From NCBI GenBank assembly GCA_934099115.1, contig CAKOPK010000004.1:19594-83593 (forward strand): DNA of 64,000 bases. The letters run 5' to 3'. The stretch's first letter is position 1. Every line of letters begins with the position of its first letter. The notes below the pieces were generated by a model, which was given only the letters and a program-made list of their open reading frames with translations, was not told where the DNA came from and made no database searches. Source of the DNA: an uncultured Bacilli bacterium. GTDB taxonomy: Bacteria > Bacillota_I > Bacilli_A > RF39 > UBA660. Positions 7,886 through 16,762 of this stretch are shown piece after piece. The position numbers and the translations under genes are program-made.

Positions 7886-8792
7886 AGTCCTCCTTAATAC
7901 ATTCTTGATAGACAGAAGATAATATTTCTAATGAATTATTTACTTCCCTAATTGTATTTTCTTTTCCTCCAATATAAATTAATAGTGCGTTTGGAGATAT
8001 ATCTTCATTATAGACACCATGATATCCTACTCCCCCTCTTAGAGAAACTCCTCTGGATAAATCTTTCATTTTAATATTTATTTTAGTATGCAAACGATTC
8101 GCTAATTCTTGATTTTTTAAATAATTTTCATTTTCAGTACCTACTATAAATAAAATCTTAGCATAATTTTCATTTTCTTTTTTTAAAGTCGTAATAGCAT
8201 AGGCATCACTAGATAAGCCTAAATCAATAAAATATTTTAGTGTGACATTTTCTTTTATGGCTTCTTCTAGCAATATTCTAGAACCTCGATAGCTTAAATT
8301 ATAAGGAATACTATTTTCTTTTAAAATTTTAGCAACACTTCTTTCTTCTACATAAGAATATATATTATATTTTTTTAAGTGTTCTGCTAAAATTTTACTT
8401 GCCTGAGTTACTACAGGATTAATGTTATAGCTAGAATAATAGTTTTGTTTATATTTATCTGTTTGAAAAGTATTATAAATATATACTGTGGGATTACTCT
8501 CTTCTGTACGCTTAGAAATATTATCTTCACTAAATACTTCTTTTATTTCTTTTTCTTTGGGTGTAAAACCAAAAATACTTTTATAAAAATATTTATTAGT
8601 AGAAGTAGTTGGCAAAAGATTTCCATAAGTATATGCAATAAAGGAAGATGGAAGATGATTGTTTAAAAGATTTATACTTATAGAAAATACAATCTGTAAA
8701 GTCAAAATTAGAAGTAGTGATATTACTAATAATCTACTCCATAATTGATATCTTTTTATTTTAATAGTTTTTTTGGCAATAAATCTTTTCAT
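7866..8792 (-). CDS. SpoIIP-family protein with replaced catalytic residues
   Basis: A 308-residue protein with a membrane anchor at about residues 20-42 and a SpoIIP-type domain from about 100. SpoIIP is the amidase/endopeptidase that thins septal peptidoglycan during engulfment in spore formers. The scaffold is clear: YIYNT at 104-108, FIVGTENENYLKN at 215-227, and LSRGVSLRGGVGYHGVYNED at 245-264. The expected catalytic positions are changed: the H of the IYNTHQTE-type motif is F109, the HRD after FIDL is G192-L193-S194, and the E of LLIEIGG is Y273. The domain is probably folded but not a working hydrolase. It could be a binding or scaffold protein, or decaying after loss of sporulation. 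Confidence 0.8.
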   Translation of the reverse strand: MKRFIAKKTIKIKRYQLWSRLLVISLLLILTLQIVFSISINLLNNHLPSSFIAYTYGNLLPTTSTNKYFYKSIFGFTPKEKEIKEVFSEDNISKRTEESNPTVYIYNTFQTDKYKQNYYSSYNINPVVTQASKILAEHLKKYNIYSYVEERSVAKILKENSIPYNLSYRGSRILLEEAIKENVTLKYFIDLGLSSDAYAITTLKKENENYAKILFIVGTENENYLKNQELANRLHTKINIKMKDLSRGVSLRGGVGYHGVYNEDISPNALLIYIGGKENTIREVNNSLEILSSVYQECIKEDYEKGEK

Positions 8793-8903
8793 AAGTCACC
8801 TACTTTTCTATATTATATAGAACTATAGGTTAAAAATATGTCGAAAAAGATTAAAAACTAAAAAAATATATGAATTTATTTTTTAGTTTCATACTTTTTA
8901 TCT

Positions 8904-8964
8904 AAAAAAGCAAGTTATCGACCACTTTTCTTGCTCTAAGTGTCAAAAGTGGTCGATAACTTGC
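8904..8964 (-). terminator. gpr terminator with a perfect 20-bp stem
   Basis: Arms 8910-8929 and 8945-8964 are perfect inverted copies around a 15-base loop. In the minus direction the stem is followed by TTTTTTAG, as expected of a strong intrinsic terminator for gpr. Confidence 0.8.
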
Positions 8965-8976
8965 TAAATTTTGCTT

Positions 8977-9705
8977 TTAAAAGAATAATTCATTTAAAGA
9001 TTCTCCGATAATTGTACTAGTTAAATCTACAATTTCTCCTACATTTGGGGTTGTATAAAGTCTTTTATTCTGTTCTAAGACAAGAGGAACCCCAATGGAG
9101 AGAACCGGAATACCAAAAGTACTTGCATCTATTTTTTTATTATCTTTTAATGCACTCCCGGGAATGATGCCCGTATTGTGGACTTCTATATAATTATTTA
9201 AGTTGTCCTCTTCACTGGTAGCTAAACTATCAATCATAATAATAATTGTCGGTTTTAATTTCTTTACTACCATTTCGATTAGATGAAAAGAACGAATACC
9301 TGTTTTTTCTATTACTTCGGGATTAAATAATGCTACTTTAGGAATATTTAAAAAATCATTAAAGTGATTTGTAGCCATTACTTTATTGGTAGTATTAACT
9401 CCTAAAGAATCACATAAAATACTAGAATTCCCTAGACCAATAATTAATGGTTTATCCATCTTTTTTAATGGTATAAAAGCACTTAAAACTTTTGTTAATT
9501 CTTTTTGAATATAAGTTTTTTTCGTATGGAGAGAGACATAATCAAAATTAATAGAAAAATAATCTCCTTTTATTCTTTTTAATTTCTTTTCATTAGTAGA
9601 ATCTACTTTAAAATGTGTAACTTTAATACCACGTACTACTCTTTCATCTAGTTTAAATTTATTTTCGTTAATCACTTTTGCTAAATCCATAAATACTTTT
9701 TTCAC
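8977..9705 (-). CDS. gpr: GPR-type germination protease
   Basis: GPR degrades small acid-soluble spore proteins at germination. It is an atypical aspartic protease. This copy is about 243 residues, clearly shorter than the roughly 370 of Bacillus GPR. Recognisable blocks are LIIGLGN, CDSLGV, IIIMIDSLAT, TGIIPGS and TFGIPVLSIGVP. The two Asp positions known to be needed in Bacillus GPR (in the DALGP-like and IDALA-like blocks) are both kept. A GTG at 9705 is chosen because AAGGG lies about nine bases upstream. A GTG at 9714 is also in frame. The missing C-terminal part (beyond the core) may reflect a family variant or partial loss. It is single-gene, closed by the hairpin at 8904-8964. Confidence 0.85.
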   Translation of the reverse strand: MKKVFMDLAKVINENKFKLDERVVRGIKVTHFKVDSTNEKKLKRIKGDYFSINFDYVSLHTKKTYIQKELTKVLSAFIPLKKMDKPLIIGLGNSSILCDSLGVNTTNKVMATNHFNDFLNIPKVALFNPEVIEKTGIRSFHLIEMVVKKLKPTIIIMIDSLATSEEDNLNNYIEVHNTGIIPGSALKDNKKIDASTFGIPVLSIGVPLVLEQNKRLYTTPNVGEIVDLTSTIIGESLNELFF

Positions 9706-9797
9706 TCTAAACACCCTTAATAGTATGTAAAATTATAAAAAATTCATTCTAAAAAGCTAGAATTTCTACTATAATTTAACAATATTGCTTAAAAAAC

Positions 9798-9826
9798 TTG
9801 CTAAATAGCAAATTATTTGATAAAAT
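9798..9826 (+). promoter_or_regulatory. rpsT promoter
   Basis: TTGCTA (9798-9803), a 17-base spacer, and TAAAAT (9821-9826), upstream of the rpsT Shine-Dalgarno. Confidence 0.6.
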
Positions 9827-9857
9827 GGATACTGAATTCAAGGAAGGAGTGTTCCCA

Positions 9858-10121
9858 TTGGCAAATATTAAAAGCTCTAAAAAAGCAATAAAAGTAATAG
9901 CAAAGAAAACAGAAAACAATCATGAGTTAAAAGCAAGAGTTAAGAATTTAATTAGAGAAACAGAAAAAGCTATTGCAGCTGATGACAAAGACTTAGCTAA
10001 TACTTTATTTAAAGATGTACAAAAATATTTAGACCAAGCTGTAAGCAAAGGTTTAGTTAAAAGTAATACATCTGATAGACAAAAAGCAAGATTATCAAAT
10101 AAAGTTAAAAATATGAAGTAA
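9858..10121 (+). CDS. rpsT: 30S ribosomal protein S20
   Basis: S20 is a helical 16S rRNA-binding protein of the small subunit. The start is the TTG at 9858-9860, not an upstream ATG: the sequence from it reads MANIKSSKKAIKV, the usual S20 opening, and AAGGAAGGAG lies seven bases upstream. The 87-residue product is Lys-rich and all-helical, ending VKNMK. A rare start codon is common in rpsT and is often linked to autoregulated translation. It is monocistronic, with a good promoter at 9798-9826. Confidence 0.95.
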   Translation: MANIKSSKKAIKVIAKKTENNHELKARVKNLIRETEKAIAADDKDLANTLFKDVQKYLDQAVSKGLVKSNTSDRQKARLSNKVKNMK

Positions 10122-10129
10122 CAATTTTA

Positions 10130-10158
10130 TTGTGAACTTCTTTTTTTTTTGCTATACT
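10130..10158 (+). promoter_or_regulatory. Probable promoter of the transglutaminase-like gene
   Basis: TTGTGA followed 17 bases later by TATACT, overlapping the T-rich tail that ends rpsT transcription. Confidence 0.4.
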
Positions 10159-10181
10159 TATAATAGAAAGAAGAGATAAAC

Positions 10182-11108
10182 ATGAAAAAAGCTTTTGTTC
10201 CACTTGTATGTATTTTAAGTATTTTACTTGTTTTATTAAATGTTAATACAATTACTGACCATATTATTTTAATATTAAATCCTGTTAGTAAAGCAAGTTA
10301 TATAAAACAAGATATTTATAATAAGAATAATTATAATTTTGTAGAAAATACTACTTCTAATACTCCTTTTGGTAAACAAGATATATTAAATATATTTTAT
10401 ACTGTTTTAAATGATGGGATGAGTTCTTTTACTTTTTATTGTCCTAAAGAATATACTAATTGTATCAGTGATATAAGTGAAATGAGTAAAGATGAAAATC
10501 TTTTAACTCATTTAAATAATTTTGTACATCCTTATCATTCTTTTTCTAATATTACTACAGATATTAGTGATAGTGGAGAGATTAATTTAAAGATTAATTA
10601 TATTTATTCTAAAGAAGAAATTGATAGTATTAATAAAGAAGTTGAACGTTTAATTAAGGAATTATTAGATTCTTCTTTAACTGAAGATTATGATAAAATA
10701 AAGGTTATACATGATTATATTATTAATAATACTAAATATGATTTAGATAATAAAGAAGAAAATAAAAGTTTTACTGCTTACGGGGCTTTATTCAATCATT
10801 TAGCTACTTGTAATGGATATACAGATTTAATGGCTATTTTTTTAGCAAAAATGGGTTATGATAATTATAAGATTGCTACTACTAATGACTCTTCTGGCCA
10901 TGTTTGGAATGTTGTTAAGATTAATGAGGAATGGTTACATTTAGATTTAACTTGGGATGATCCAGTTAGTAGTGATGGTAAAGATTATTTATATCATAAA
11001 TATTTTTTAATTAATACTGATGAGTTAATAATCGCTGATAATAATATAACTAGTAAAGAACATGAATTTGATCGTTCTATTTATTCCGAATTAAAAGCCA
11101 CTAATTAG
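10182..11108 (+). CDS. Secreted or membrane-anchored transglutaminase-like protein
   Basis: A 308-residue protein with an N-terminal hydrophobic segment (about residues 4-24) that acts as a signal or anchor. The C-terminal half is a transglutaminase-like domain of the cysteine-protease fold. The Cys of ATCNGYTDLMA is near residue 209, His of SGHVWNVVKI near 240, and Asp of HLDLTWDDP near 255, so the catalytic triad is present. Such domains in Firmicutes act on envelope proteins as proteases or crosslinkers; the substrate here is unknown. It stands alone between rpsT and a convergent DUF2207 gene, with a shared terminator. Confidence 0.8.
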   Translation: MKKAFVPLVCILSILLVLLNVNTITDHIILILNPVSKASYIKQDIYNKNNYNFVENTTSNTPFGKQDILNIFYTVLNDGMSSFTFYCPKEYTNCISDISEMSKDENLLTHLNNFVHPYHSFSNITTDISDSGEINLKINYIYSKEEIDSINKEVERLIKELLDSSLTEDYDKIKVIHDYIINNTKYDLDNKEENKSFTAYGALFNHLATCNGYTDLMAIFLAKMGYDNYKIATTNDSSGHVWNVVKINEEWLHLDLTWDDPVSSDGKDYLYHKYFLINTDELIIADNNITSKEHEFDRSIYSELKATN

Positions 11109-11124
11109 TTAGTGACTTTTTTTT
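11098..11124 (+). terminator. Terminator between convergent genes
   Basis: CACTAA and TTAGTG arms with a TTAG loop, overlapping the stop codon and followed by eight T. Confidence 0.7.
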
Positions 11125-11129
11125 AAGAG

Positions 11130-13025
11130 TTAGAAGCCTCGGCCTCCCCCTCCTCCTCCTCCGAAGCCTCCTCCGGAAGAAAATCCTCCACCAAATCCTC
11201 CACCTGAAGATGATGAAGAATGACTATTATTATAATTAGCTGCTTGTCTAGAGTATGCACTACTAAGTGCGCTATTAATACTAGAATTGATGGTTGGACT
11301 TAAATCAAAATAATAATAAACAGGATAGTTACTCGTTACATCTATTTCTTTAATATGAACATTCATAGCTTTTTGTACTTTATCTGCTAAACCGAAAATA
11401 GTAGCATATACTAAATATCTTTCCCATAAAACTATTTCTGGTAATTCTTTAATATCAAAAGCACCAAAGTCATTTAAGAAATTTTTAAATGCTTTCCATT
11501 TATCATAATGTAGAGAGCCTTTCTCTGTTTTTTTATGTAATAAACAGGTATAAATTAAGAATATAACACCTAATAATGGAACAAAGTATGTTGGTAAGAA
11601 ATCTGCTCCTACACCACAAGAATAAGCAAAAAGTAGGATAGCAAATATCATCATAATTATGCCAAACATTATGGCTTTAAAAGAAGGTTCGTAAAAATTT
11701 TCTTTTTGGCCTTGTTCTAAAACACTATTTTTCCATTTTGTATAACTAGATAGAAAAGTATCACATGTCTTAGTACCACTAGCATAGGCCTTTAAATCAA
11801 GGGTTGTAAATTCTTTTTGTCCAGAAACATTTAGACTATTCTTTCCTACTTTATCAAATAAAAATTCAATTAATATTTGTTCACTATTATTTGTATTATC
11901 ACTATTTAATAGTGTAAAACGATAATTTTTTTTCTTTTTATTATCTGGTATTTCTTCTGCTTTTATATTCTTTTTATAAATTAAATTTAAGATAGATGCA
12001 CTCATTGCATTTGGTGTAATCTTTAATTTCATTAAATAATCTATTACTTCAACATTATAATCATCTATAAATTCTCTATTATATTTGCTATAATAGCCAG
12101 ATTTAGGACTTTTACCATATCTTAAATAAACATAAATTCCTAAGCCAATTAGTAAGATATAAAATATAATTGTAGTGTATTTAACAATATTATATTTTCT
12201 TAAAAGTTCTGCTCTTAAAGCATTGGCAACATCCGCTCTTGTTGTTTCTACTTCAATAATTTTATCAAGAGCTACTTCATTACTCCTTTTTATATTAGTT
12301 GTATCTGTTAAAATTTCTTTGTTAAAAGTAGTACGAATATCTACAGATTCTCCTGGTATTACTTCATCTATAGATGTTTCTATATATCCATCTTCTAAAG
12401 ATACATTACCAGATAAATTACCATGAGCCCAAGCTCTAAATAGATTACTATTATCTTTGTTAGGTAAATTTACTTTAATAGCAATATTTTTAATTTTATC
12501 TTCAAAACCACTTGGTACAAAAGTCCAATAAAGTTCTGCTACATCTTCATGCAATACTACAGCATTTTTTACTATATAATGAATGTAAAATGCTACTTTT
12601 TGATTATTAGCAGGATAATACATTCTAATGCGATATCCTCCTGTTAAATTACTTAAAACATATTTACTATCTTCACCATTTGATGCATTATAAACCTTAG
12701 TAAATGAACTAAAATCTGGTTCATTAAAAGTTGCATAAGAAACAGCATTTACATATTTTGCTTTAACTTCTATATTTGTTATATCACTAGCATTATATAG
12801 CGTATTATTAGCAAAATCATCTCCTGATAAATTACTATTTTCATATAATATATCTCTTTCATAGCCATTAAAATTACCATCTAATACTAGTAATTCATTA
12901 ACTTCTAAATCACCATTTTCTAAAATATTAGAATTTACTATGAAGTTTGTAATATCATAAGAAGTAGCAGAACTTATCATAGGAAATATTAAAAATAATA
13001 ATATACTTAAAAATATTTTTTTCAT
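11130..13025 (-). CDS. DUF2207 membrane protein with Gly-rich C-terminus
   Basis: A 631-residue protein with a signal peptide (1-20), an extracellular beta-rich domain to about residue 265, one membrane helix near 280-300, a cytoplasmic region, a pair of membrane helices near 450-490, and a tail of Ser then Gly/Phe repeats (SSSSSGGGFGGG..., ending GGRGF). This order is typical of DUF2207 predicted membrane proteins. The family function is unknown. It is encoded next to LemA here as in many Firmicutes, which suggests a joint envelope role. The LemA gene is upstream on the same strand with a terminator hairpin between, so readthrough may set the ratio. Confidence 0.85.
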   Translation of the reverse strand: MKKIFLSILLFLIFPMISSATSYDITNFIVNSNILENGDLEVNELLVLDGNFNGYERDILYENSNLSGDDFANNTLYNASDITNIEVKAKYVNAVSYATFNEPDFSSFTKVYNASNGEDSKYVLSNLTGGYRIRMYYPANNQKVAFYIHYIVKNAVVLHEDVAELYWTFVPSGFEDKIKNIAIKVNLPNKDNSNLFRAWAHGNLSGNVSLEDGYIETSIDEVIPGESVDIRTTFNKEILTDTTNIKRSNEVALDKIIEVETTRADVANALRAELLRKYNIVKYTTIIFYILLIGLGIYVYLRYGKSPKSGYYSKYNREFIDDYNVEVIDYLMKLKITPNAMSASILNLIYKKNIKAEEIPDNKKKKNYRFTLLNSDNTNNSEQILIEFLFDKVGKNSLNVSGQKEFTTLDLKAYASGTKTCDTFLSSYTKWKNSVLEQGQKENFYEPSFKAIMFGIIMMIFAILLFAYSCGVGADFLPTYFVPLLGVIFLIYTCLLHKKTEKGSLHYDKWKAFKNFLNDFGAFDIKELPEIVLWERYLVYATIFGLADKVQKAMNVHIKEIDVTSNYPVYYYFDLSPTINSSINSALSSAYSRQAANYNNSHSSSSSGGGFGGGFSSGGGFGGGGGGGRGF

Positions 13026-13035
13026 ATAAACCTCT

Positions 13036-13062
13036 CTAAAAAAGGCTTACAATCGTAAGCCT
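13036..13062 (-). terminator. lemA terminator
   Basis: AGGCTTAC (13043-13050) and GTAAGCCT (13055-13062) with an AATC loop, overlapping the lemA stop and followed on the minus strand by TTTTTT. Confidence 0.7.
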
Positions 13063-13615
13063 AAAATTTTACTTGAACATTTTCTTTTTCAGTTTCAGAT
13101 GCTGTAAAGAAAGATTCTTTTTTAAAATTGCATAAGCTTGCTACAATATTTGATGGTATCATCTCTACTTTATTATTATATTGCATAACAATATCATTAT
13201 AAAATTGTCTAGACATTGCAATTTTATTTTCTGTTTCATTAAGTTGTTCTTGTAAACTTGTGAAATTTTGATTTGCTTTTAAATCAGGATATGATTCTGT
13301 TAAAGCAAATAATTTATTAATAGCTTGAGTTAATTCACCATCTGCTTTCATTTGGTCTTCTGGTAAGGAAGCAGTCATATAACTATTACGAGCCTTAATA
13401 ACATTTTCTAAAGTCTCACTTTCATGTTTAGTATAACCTTTAACAGTTTCTACTAAATTTGGGATTAAATCAAATCTTCTTTTTAATTGAACATCAATTT
13501 GACTCCAAGCATCTTTTACACGGTTACGTAGTGATACTAAACTATTTCTAGTAGCTATAAACCATAGAATAAGAACTACTACAATAACGATTAAAATAAT
13601 AAGCCATCTTGGCAT
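13061..13615 (-). CDS. lemA: LemA family protein
   Basis: A 184-residue protein of usual LemA length. It has an N-terminal membrane helix (about residues 4-22) facing outward and then a long helical bundle with the family blocks [30 protein letters not shown] and ARNSY. The role of LemA is not established; it is often found with DUF2207 proteins or metalloproteases in envelope stress settings. A GAGGAGGAATGG site lies just before the ATG. Confidence 0.93.
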   Translation of the reverse strand: MPRWLIILIVIVVVLILWFIATRNSLVSLRNRVKDAWSQIDVQLKRRFDLIPNLVETVKGYTKHESETLENVIKARNSYMTASLPEDQMKADGELTQAINKLFALTESYPDLKANQNFTSLQEQLNETENKIAMSRQFYNDIVMQYNNKVEMIPSNIVASLCNFKKESFFTASETEKENVQVKF

Positions 13616-13678
13616 TTTCCATTCCTCCTCTTAATTTCATTTTAGCATATAACCCTTAAGAAAACTAGTATTTTTTTA

Positions 13679-16600
13679 CTAATTTACAACTTCCTTTGGT
13701 GTTAATTCTAAAACTTCATTATCTAATATAGAGTATAGATATAATCTTACAGATTTATTACTAACTTTTTTGATATATCTTCTATAGACATCTAATTGTT
13801 TTTGATATGCTTTATCTTTTATATTCTTTAATTTATAGTCTATAATTTTAATTTCATCAGGATATTCTAACATTAAATCAATTATACCATGATATTCTGT
13901 TTCTTCTTCCCGAAATATAAACTCTAATTCTTGATATATTTTTGCCTCTTGAAAATTAAATTGCTTTATTAAATTATTTATATAAATATTACTTGCATCA
14001 GGTTTTTTAAAATCTGTTAGTTCTAGCTTTTCGTGTAAATTAGTACCAAATTCTAAGGTTTTTTCTTCTTCATAGCTTAGAATATTTTCAATAGTTTTGG
14101 AAGCATGTTTATTTTCAATAATTTTGAAATCATGTTTATTTTCTCGTAATATTATTTTTTCATCGGTTGTTGCAAAACTTTTTTCGACTTTTTTAGTTAA
14201 TTCATAATCTTTTGTAATATCAATTTCTGCACTCGATATGTATTGCATATAATTTTTTAAATTAAGAGATATTGTATTTATAAAATCATAAAAGGAACGG
14301 AATTTTATTCCCTCTAAATAAGTAATACTTTTTTTTATTTGATGTTCACTCTTAAAGTTGGGTATTACCATAATCATTTTTTCTTTTGCTCTGGTTAAAG
14401 CTACATAGAATAGACGTACTTTTTCGCTAATTTCTTCCTCATAATAATTCTTTTTTATTAAAGTTTTGATAAATGTAGATGCTACTCCATCTTGATAAAA
14501 TGGTGTCATAATTCCATAATGATTATCGAATAAAAAACGATTTTGTAAGTCTCTTAAATTAAATTTCTTCTTAAAGCCTGCAAAATAACATACTGGAAAT
14601 TCTAATCCCTTAGATTTATGAATATTCATGATTTTAACACAATTTCCTTCACTTTTAGCTTCTTTATAACGAATTTCACTTTCATTTTCAGTCATTTCTT
14701 CTAAATAGGTCTTTAAATCACGAATTGTGAAACCTAGGCTTTCCATATTTAGAGATAAATCTAAGAGATGACTAATTCTTACTTTAGCAGCTTCTATATT
14801 TCCTACTAGAATTAGATTCTCATAAAATGCGAATTCATTAATAATTTCTTGTAATAGAGAGTTTGGAGTTTTTAATTCTAAGGATTTTGCCAACTTTTCA
14901 CATTTTTTATAAATAGTTGTACTAAATAGATTATGCTCTTTTAAAACATCATAAATTTCTGAATCTTGCATTGACCCCACATAACTTCTAGCAATACTTG
15001 TAAAATAATAATTTGTTTCTTTACCATAATTTTTATCATATATAGCAAGTATTAAACTAATTATATTTTTGATGATATATATGTCATTTTCATTTATTAA
15101 ATTACTATCTTTATATAATTCTAAAGGAATATGAAAATATTCAAATATTTTTTTATAAAGATTCATTGCACTTCCTCTATCTAGGATAATACAAAAATCA
15201 TTAAATTTGGCTTCTCTATTAGAATTTAAATCAAAATCAAATACTTCATAATGGTTATTTATTTTATTTAATATATCTTTTGCTATAATAAAAGCTTCGT
15301 ATTCATCACAACTATATTCTTTGTCAGTATCATCATATTTTAAAATTTCTAAATCATGATTTTCTTTGTTAGCTCCCTCTTTTTCATAAGTATGATTTCC
15401 ATAGACCATAGCATGATTATTTTGATAATTTACACTTCCAATACTTTCTGTCATGATATAGTTAAATATTTCATTTATATTAAATAATACTTCTTCTCGA
15501 GAACGAAAGTTTTTTAATAAATCTATTTTTTCACCATCTAAATGATTGCTGTAATTATCATATTTGTCTTTAAAAATATTGGGGTTGGCATTTCGAAAAC
15601 GATAAATTGATTGTTTAATATCTCCTACCATATAAACATTATTATTTGCTATTGCTTTAATAAATATTTCTTGTAAATCACTAGTATCTTGATATTCATC
15701 TATCATTATTTCATTAAAATAATATTTTAATTCGTCTCTAACACTATCGAATGTATAAACAATCTTAATAGCCATTTTAGCAATATCTACAAATTCAAAT
15801 GCTCCATTCTTATATTTATATAAATCTAATTTTTCTTCTAATTCCTTAATAATATCAATAATTATAGATACATAATCTTTCGTACTTTCTAATTGTTTTT
15901 TTAGTTCTTCTTCACTATAATATGTTAATTCTATTATTTCTGTAAATGTATTTTTAATATTTTCTTTTAATGATACTCCCTCTTCATCTAAATTACGGAA
16001 AGCTGGTAGTTTTAAATTATTATTACTATGTAAATCATTATATTCATTTGGTTTAAATAATTTATTTACTGCTTCATATAATTTTAAATAATCTTTTTCT
16101 TCCATGAAAGATTCTATTGCATAAATATCTTCTTCTAGGATTTCGGCTAAATTTTTTAAATAATTAAAATATTCTATAAATAATTTATTAATATTTTCAG
16201 AATTATAAAAATTAGGTATATATTTTTCTAAGTATTCTTCTTTATCATATTTTAAATTTAAAGAATCATTAATACTTAATATTGATGCCATAATACTGGA
16301 ATCATCACGGTTTGTAAAATCTCCGATTAATTTTAAAAATCTTTTATCTTTATTTTCATAATATGTCTTAAATATATCTTCTAAAATTTTCTTTTTCTCT
16401 AATAAAATAATTGAAGAATCAATAATTTTAATTTGTTTAGGGAGACCTAATAAATAATGATATTTTTTTACTATGCTTAAAGCATAGGCATCAAATGTAG
16501 TAATATAAGCCGAATTAATATATTCTAGTTGGTCTTTTAGACCTGCTTTTTTTATTTTTTTACGAATACGCATAGCCATTTCTCCTGCTGCTTCATTGGT

Positions 16601-16762
16601 AAATGTTAGCATTAAAATCTTTCGAATGTCTACTCCTTCTTTTAGTTTCCTTAAAACACGTTCTGATAGTACGGCTGTTTTTCCACTTCCTGCTCCTGCT
16701 GAAACTATAATATTACTGCCTTCTTGATTAATTGCTAATGCTTGTTCTTCCGTCCAATTCAT
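13679..16762 (-). CDS. addA: ATP-dependent helicase/nuclease subunit A
   Basis: AddA is the UvrD-like helicase and nuclease of AddAB, which resects double-strand breaks for recombination and degrades foreign linear DNA. The start is put at MNWTEEQAL (16762), eight bases after AGGAGG, rather than the GTG three codons earlier. Seen: Walker A SAGAGSGKT near residues 19-28, DEYQDTS (Walker B), the GDIKQSIYRFR block, MNIHKSKGLEFPV, and VALTRAKEK. A C-terminal RecB-type nuclease follows with GTNLHEKLE, GIIDLMLEY and IIDYKLKN, so its active site is intact. The length of about 1027 residues is on the short side for AddA. It overlaps the end of addB by 35 bases. Confidence 0.93.
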   Translation of the reverse strand: MNWTEEQALAINQEGSNIIVSAGAGSGKTAVLSERVLRKLKEGVDIRKILMLTFTNEAAGEMAMRIRKKIKKAGLKDQLEYINSAYITTFDAYALSIVKKYHYLLGLPKQIKIIDSSIILLEKKKILEDIFKTYYENKDKRFLKLIGDFTNRDDSSIMASILSINDSLNLKYDKEEYLEKYIPNFYNSENINKLFIEYFNYLKNLAEILEEDIYAIESFMEEKDYLKLYEAVNKLFKPNEYNDLHSNNNLKLPAFRNLDEEGVSLKENIKNTFTEIIELTYYSEEELKKQLESTKDYVSIIIDIIKELEEKLDLYKYKNGAFEFVDIAKMAIKIVYTFDSVRDELKYYFNEIMIDEYQDTSDLQEIFIKAIANNNVYMVGDIKQSIYRFRNANPNIFKDKYDNYSNHLDGEKIDLLKNFRSREEVLFNINEIFNYIMTESIGSVNYQNNHAMVYGNHTYEKEGANKENHDLEILKYDDTDKEYSCDEYEAFIIAKDILNKINNHYEVFDFDLNSNREAKFNDFCIILDRGSAMNLYKKIFEYFHIPLELYKDSNLINENDIYIIKNIISLILAIYDKNYGKETNYYFTSIARSYVGSMQDSEIYDVLKEHNLFSTTIYKKCEKLAKSLELKTPNSLLQEIINEFAFYENLILVGNIEAAKVRISHLLDLSLNMESLGFTIRDLKTYLEEMTENESEIRYKEAKSEGNCVKIMNIHKSKGLEFPVCYFAGFKKKFNLRDLQNRFLFDNHYGIMTPFYQDGVASTFIKTLIKKNYYEEEISEKVRLFYVALTRAKEKMIMVIPNFKSEHQIKKSITYLEGIKFRSFYDFINTISLNLKNYMQYISSAEIDITKDYELTKKVEKSFATTDEKIILRENKHDFKIIENKHASKTIENILSYEEEKTLEFGTNLHEKLELTDFKKPDASNIYINNLIKQFNFQEAKIYQELEFIFREEETEYHGIIDLMLEYPDEIKIIDYKLKNIKDKAYQKQLDVYRRYIKKVSNKSVRLYLYSILDNEVLELTPKEVVN

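Noticed and set aside
8910..8964. Operator or small transposon from the perfect 20-bp inverted repeat
   Set aside because: It lies right after gpr and is followed by a T-run in the gpr direction, so a terminator explains it.
9798..9857. N-terminal extension of S20
   Set aside because: The upstream ATG lies on the promoter -35 box, and the ribosome site plus the MANIKS opening fix the TTG start.
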